Assembly (NCBI GenBank): GCA_030539395.1
Contig: JAUNSC010000013.1
Span: 1-64,000, forward strand
Source: Eubacteriales bacterium
GTDB lineage: Bacteria > Bacillota > Clostridia > Lachnospirales > Lachnospiraceae
Direction of reading: 5' to 3'
Length of the DNA stretch: 64,000 nucleotides
The notes beneath the pieces are model-generated. The model was not told where the DNA came from. It searched no databases and saw only the letters and a list, made by a program, of their open reading frames with translations. The position numbers and the translations under genes are program-made. Each line of letters opens with the position of its first letter. Position 1 is the first letter of the stretch. Positions 63,067 to 64,000 of the stretch are shown one piece after another.

Positions 63067-63959
63067 TATTTGTCACCTCCGCAGTTTCCACATCCGCCGT
63101 GATGTGTTTCACCTTCACGCAATTTCAAGAGCGCACGGCCTTCTTCGGTCTTATACATGGCCTGTCTCTTCATTGCCGCATCGAAATCAATAGCGTGTCC
63201 GTCAAATTCCGGTCCATCAACACAGGCAAATTTAACTTCATCACCAACCATTACACGACAGGCGCCGCACATACCGGTTCCGTCTACCATGATCGGATTC
63301 ATGCTGACGATTGTCGGAAGATTATATTTCTTTGTTGTCAGACAGCAGAATTTCATCATGATCATCGGGCCGATAGAAACACAGTGGTCATATGTCTTTC
63401 CTTCTTCTGTGATCAGATCATCAATGACTTTTGTAACCATACCGCTTCTGCCGTAAGAACCGTCATCTGTCGTTATGTAAAGATTTCCACTGACTGCTTT
63501 AAACTTCTCTTCAAGAATAACCAGTTCTTTTGTCTTTGCACCAATGATAACATCCGCATCCACACCATGCTCATGGAGCCATTTAACCTGTGGATACACC
63601 GGAGCAGTTCCCACACCGCCGGCTACAAACAGAATTTTCTTTTTCTTTGTCTCTTCCAGATTTTCTTCCATGCAAAGTTCGGACGGCTGACCAAGAGGAC
63701 CGACAAAATCACGGAAGCTGTCACCAGCCTGCAATTTTGTAAATTTCTCTGTAGATGCTCCGATTGGCTGGAATACAATCGTGATAGTTCCGGCTTCTCT
63801 GTCATAATCGCAGATTGTCAGAGGAATTCTCTCTCCAACCTCATCCATCTTTACGATGATAAACTGTCCGGGCAGGCAATGTTTTGCTACTCTCGGGGCT
63901 TCTACAACCATCTCGTAGATATTGCCTGCAAGTTTTCCCGCTTTTAAAATCTTGTACAT
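63066..63959 (-). CDS. nfnA: NfnA-type ferredoxin-NADP reductase subunit
   Basis: A 297-aa FNR-like subunit. FAD/NAD-binding domain with GEIRIPLTICDYDREAGTI-like flavin motif (ERIPLTICDYD), GGVGTAPVYPQVKWL (NAD site), and a 2Fe-2S cluster region GMCGACRVMVGDEVKFACVDGPEF with four cysteines. A C-terminal Cys-Gly tail (GGCGNCGG) is seen. Related to dihydroorotate dehydrogenase electron-transfer subunits, but the adjacent NfnB-type gene argues for NfnA. ATG 63959 follows GAGGAGGAAG. Upstream regulation is outside the window. Confidence 0.88.
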   Translation of the reverse strand: MYKILKAGKLAGNIYEMVVEAPRVAKHCLPGQFIIVKMDEVGERIPLTICDYDREAGTITIVFQPIGASTEKFTKLQAGDSFRDFVGPLGQPSELCMEENLEETKKKKILFVAGGVGTAPVYPQVKWLHEHGVDADVIIGAKTKELVILEEKFKAVSGNLYITTDDGSYGRSGMVTKVIDDLITEEGKTYDHCVSIGPMIMMKFCCLTTKKYNLPTIVSMNPIMVDGTGMCGACRVMVGDEVKFACVDGPEFDGHAIDFDAAMKRQAMYKTEEGRALLKLREGETHHGGCGNCGGDK

Positions 63960-64000
63960 AATCGCTTCCTCCTCTAATAATATGCATTTGAAAAGCTAAA

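Overview
This 64 kb window is bacterial chromosome from an anaerobic, endospore-lineage Firmicute, most likely Lachnospiraceae (Clostridia). The evidence is low GC, AGGAGG ribosome binding sites, frequent TTG/GTG starts, sporulation genes yqfC and yqfD next to phoH and ybeY, a Gram-positive LexA/SOS circuit, L21 and ZTP leader RNAs, an rpmA with a Prp-cleavable N-terminal extension, and an NfnAB-type electron-bifurcating pair.

Layout. (1) 1-4.3 kb: right end of an integrated mobile element, with small unknown genes, an excisionase-like HTH gene and two overlapping tyrosine recombinase genes, followed by a palindrome-rich gap. (2) 4.3-14.4 kb, plus strand: two radical-SAM-family genes and RNase G, a BspA-like surface protein, then a ribosome/GTPase block (L21, Prp, L27, ObgE, YhbY, NadD, YqeK, RsfS). 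(3) 14.5-21.3 kb: lexA (minus), an Rrf2 regulator, a ZTP-riboswitch-controlled two-gene replacement for bifunctional PurH, a CapA-like protein, a LexA-regulated YneA-like LysM protein and a stand-alone Xer recombinase. (4) 21.4-43.7 kb, minus strand: a long envelope and division block. In transcription order it is radC, mreB, mreC, mreD, PBP2, minC, minD, minE, rodA, mgsA, DD-carboxypeptidase, a P-loop protein, an HlyD-like protein, yggS, sepF, ylmH, aroB, lspA, rluD, a cytidylate-kinase-like gene and dtd. (5) 41-64 kb, minus strand: two flavoproteins, a methionine gamma-lyase-family enzyme, miaA, mutL, mutS, miaB, proline synthesis (proA and proB with fthC and a DUF896 gene between them), a MurJ/SpoVB-type flippase, a DUF3048 protein, ybeY, phoH, yqfD, yqfC, rlmH and, at the edge, nfnB and nfnA.

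How it works together. Most of the window is conserved housekeeping in tightly packed operons with many ATGA, GTGA or longer overlaps. Two regulatory circuits can be read directly: LexA acting on itself and, through three boxes, on the LysM division-inhibitor-like gene; and ZTP sensing of folate or purine stress acting on the last two steps of IMP synthesis. From 4.3 to 21.3 kb every gene except lexA is on the plus strand, and from 21.4 kb onward every gene is on the minus strand. That switch lies just after a Xer recombinase gene and a dif-like palindrome, and is the most speculative but most interesting observation here. No CRISPR array, rRNA, tRNA or classic phage-defence system was seen.
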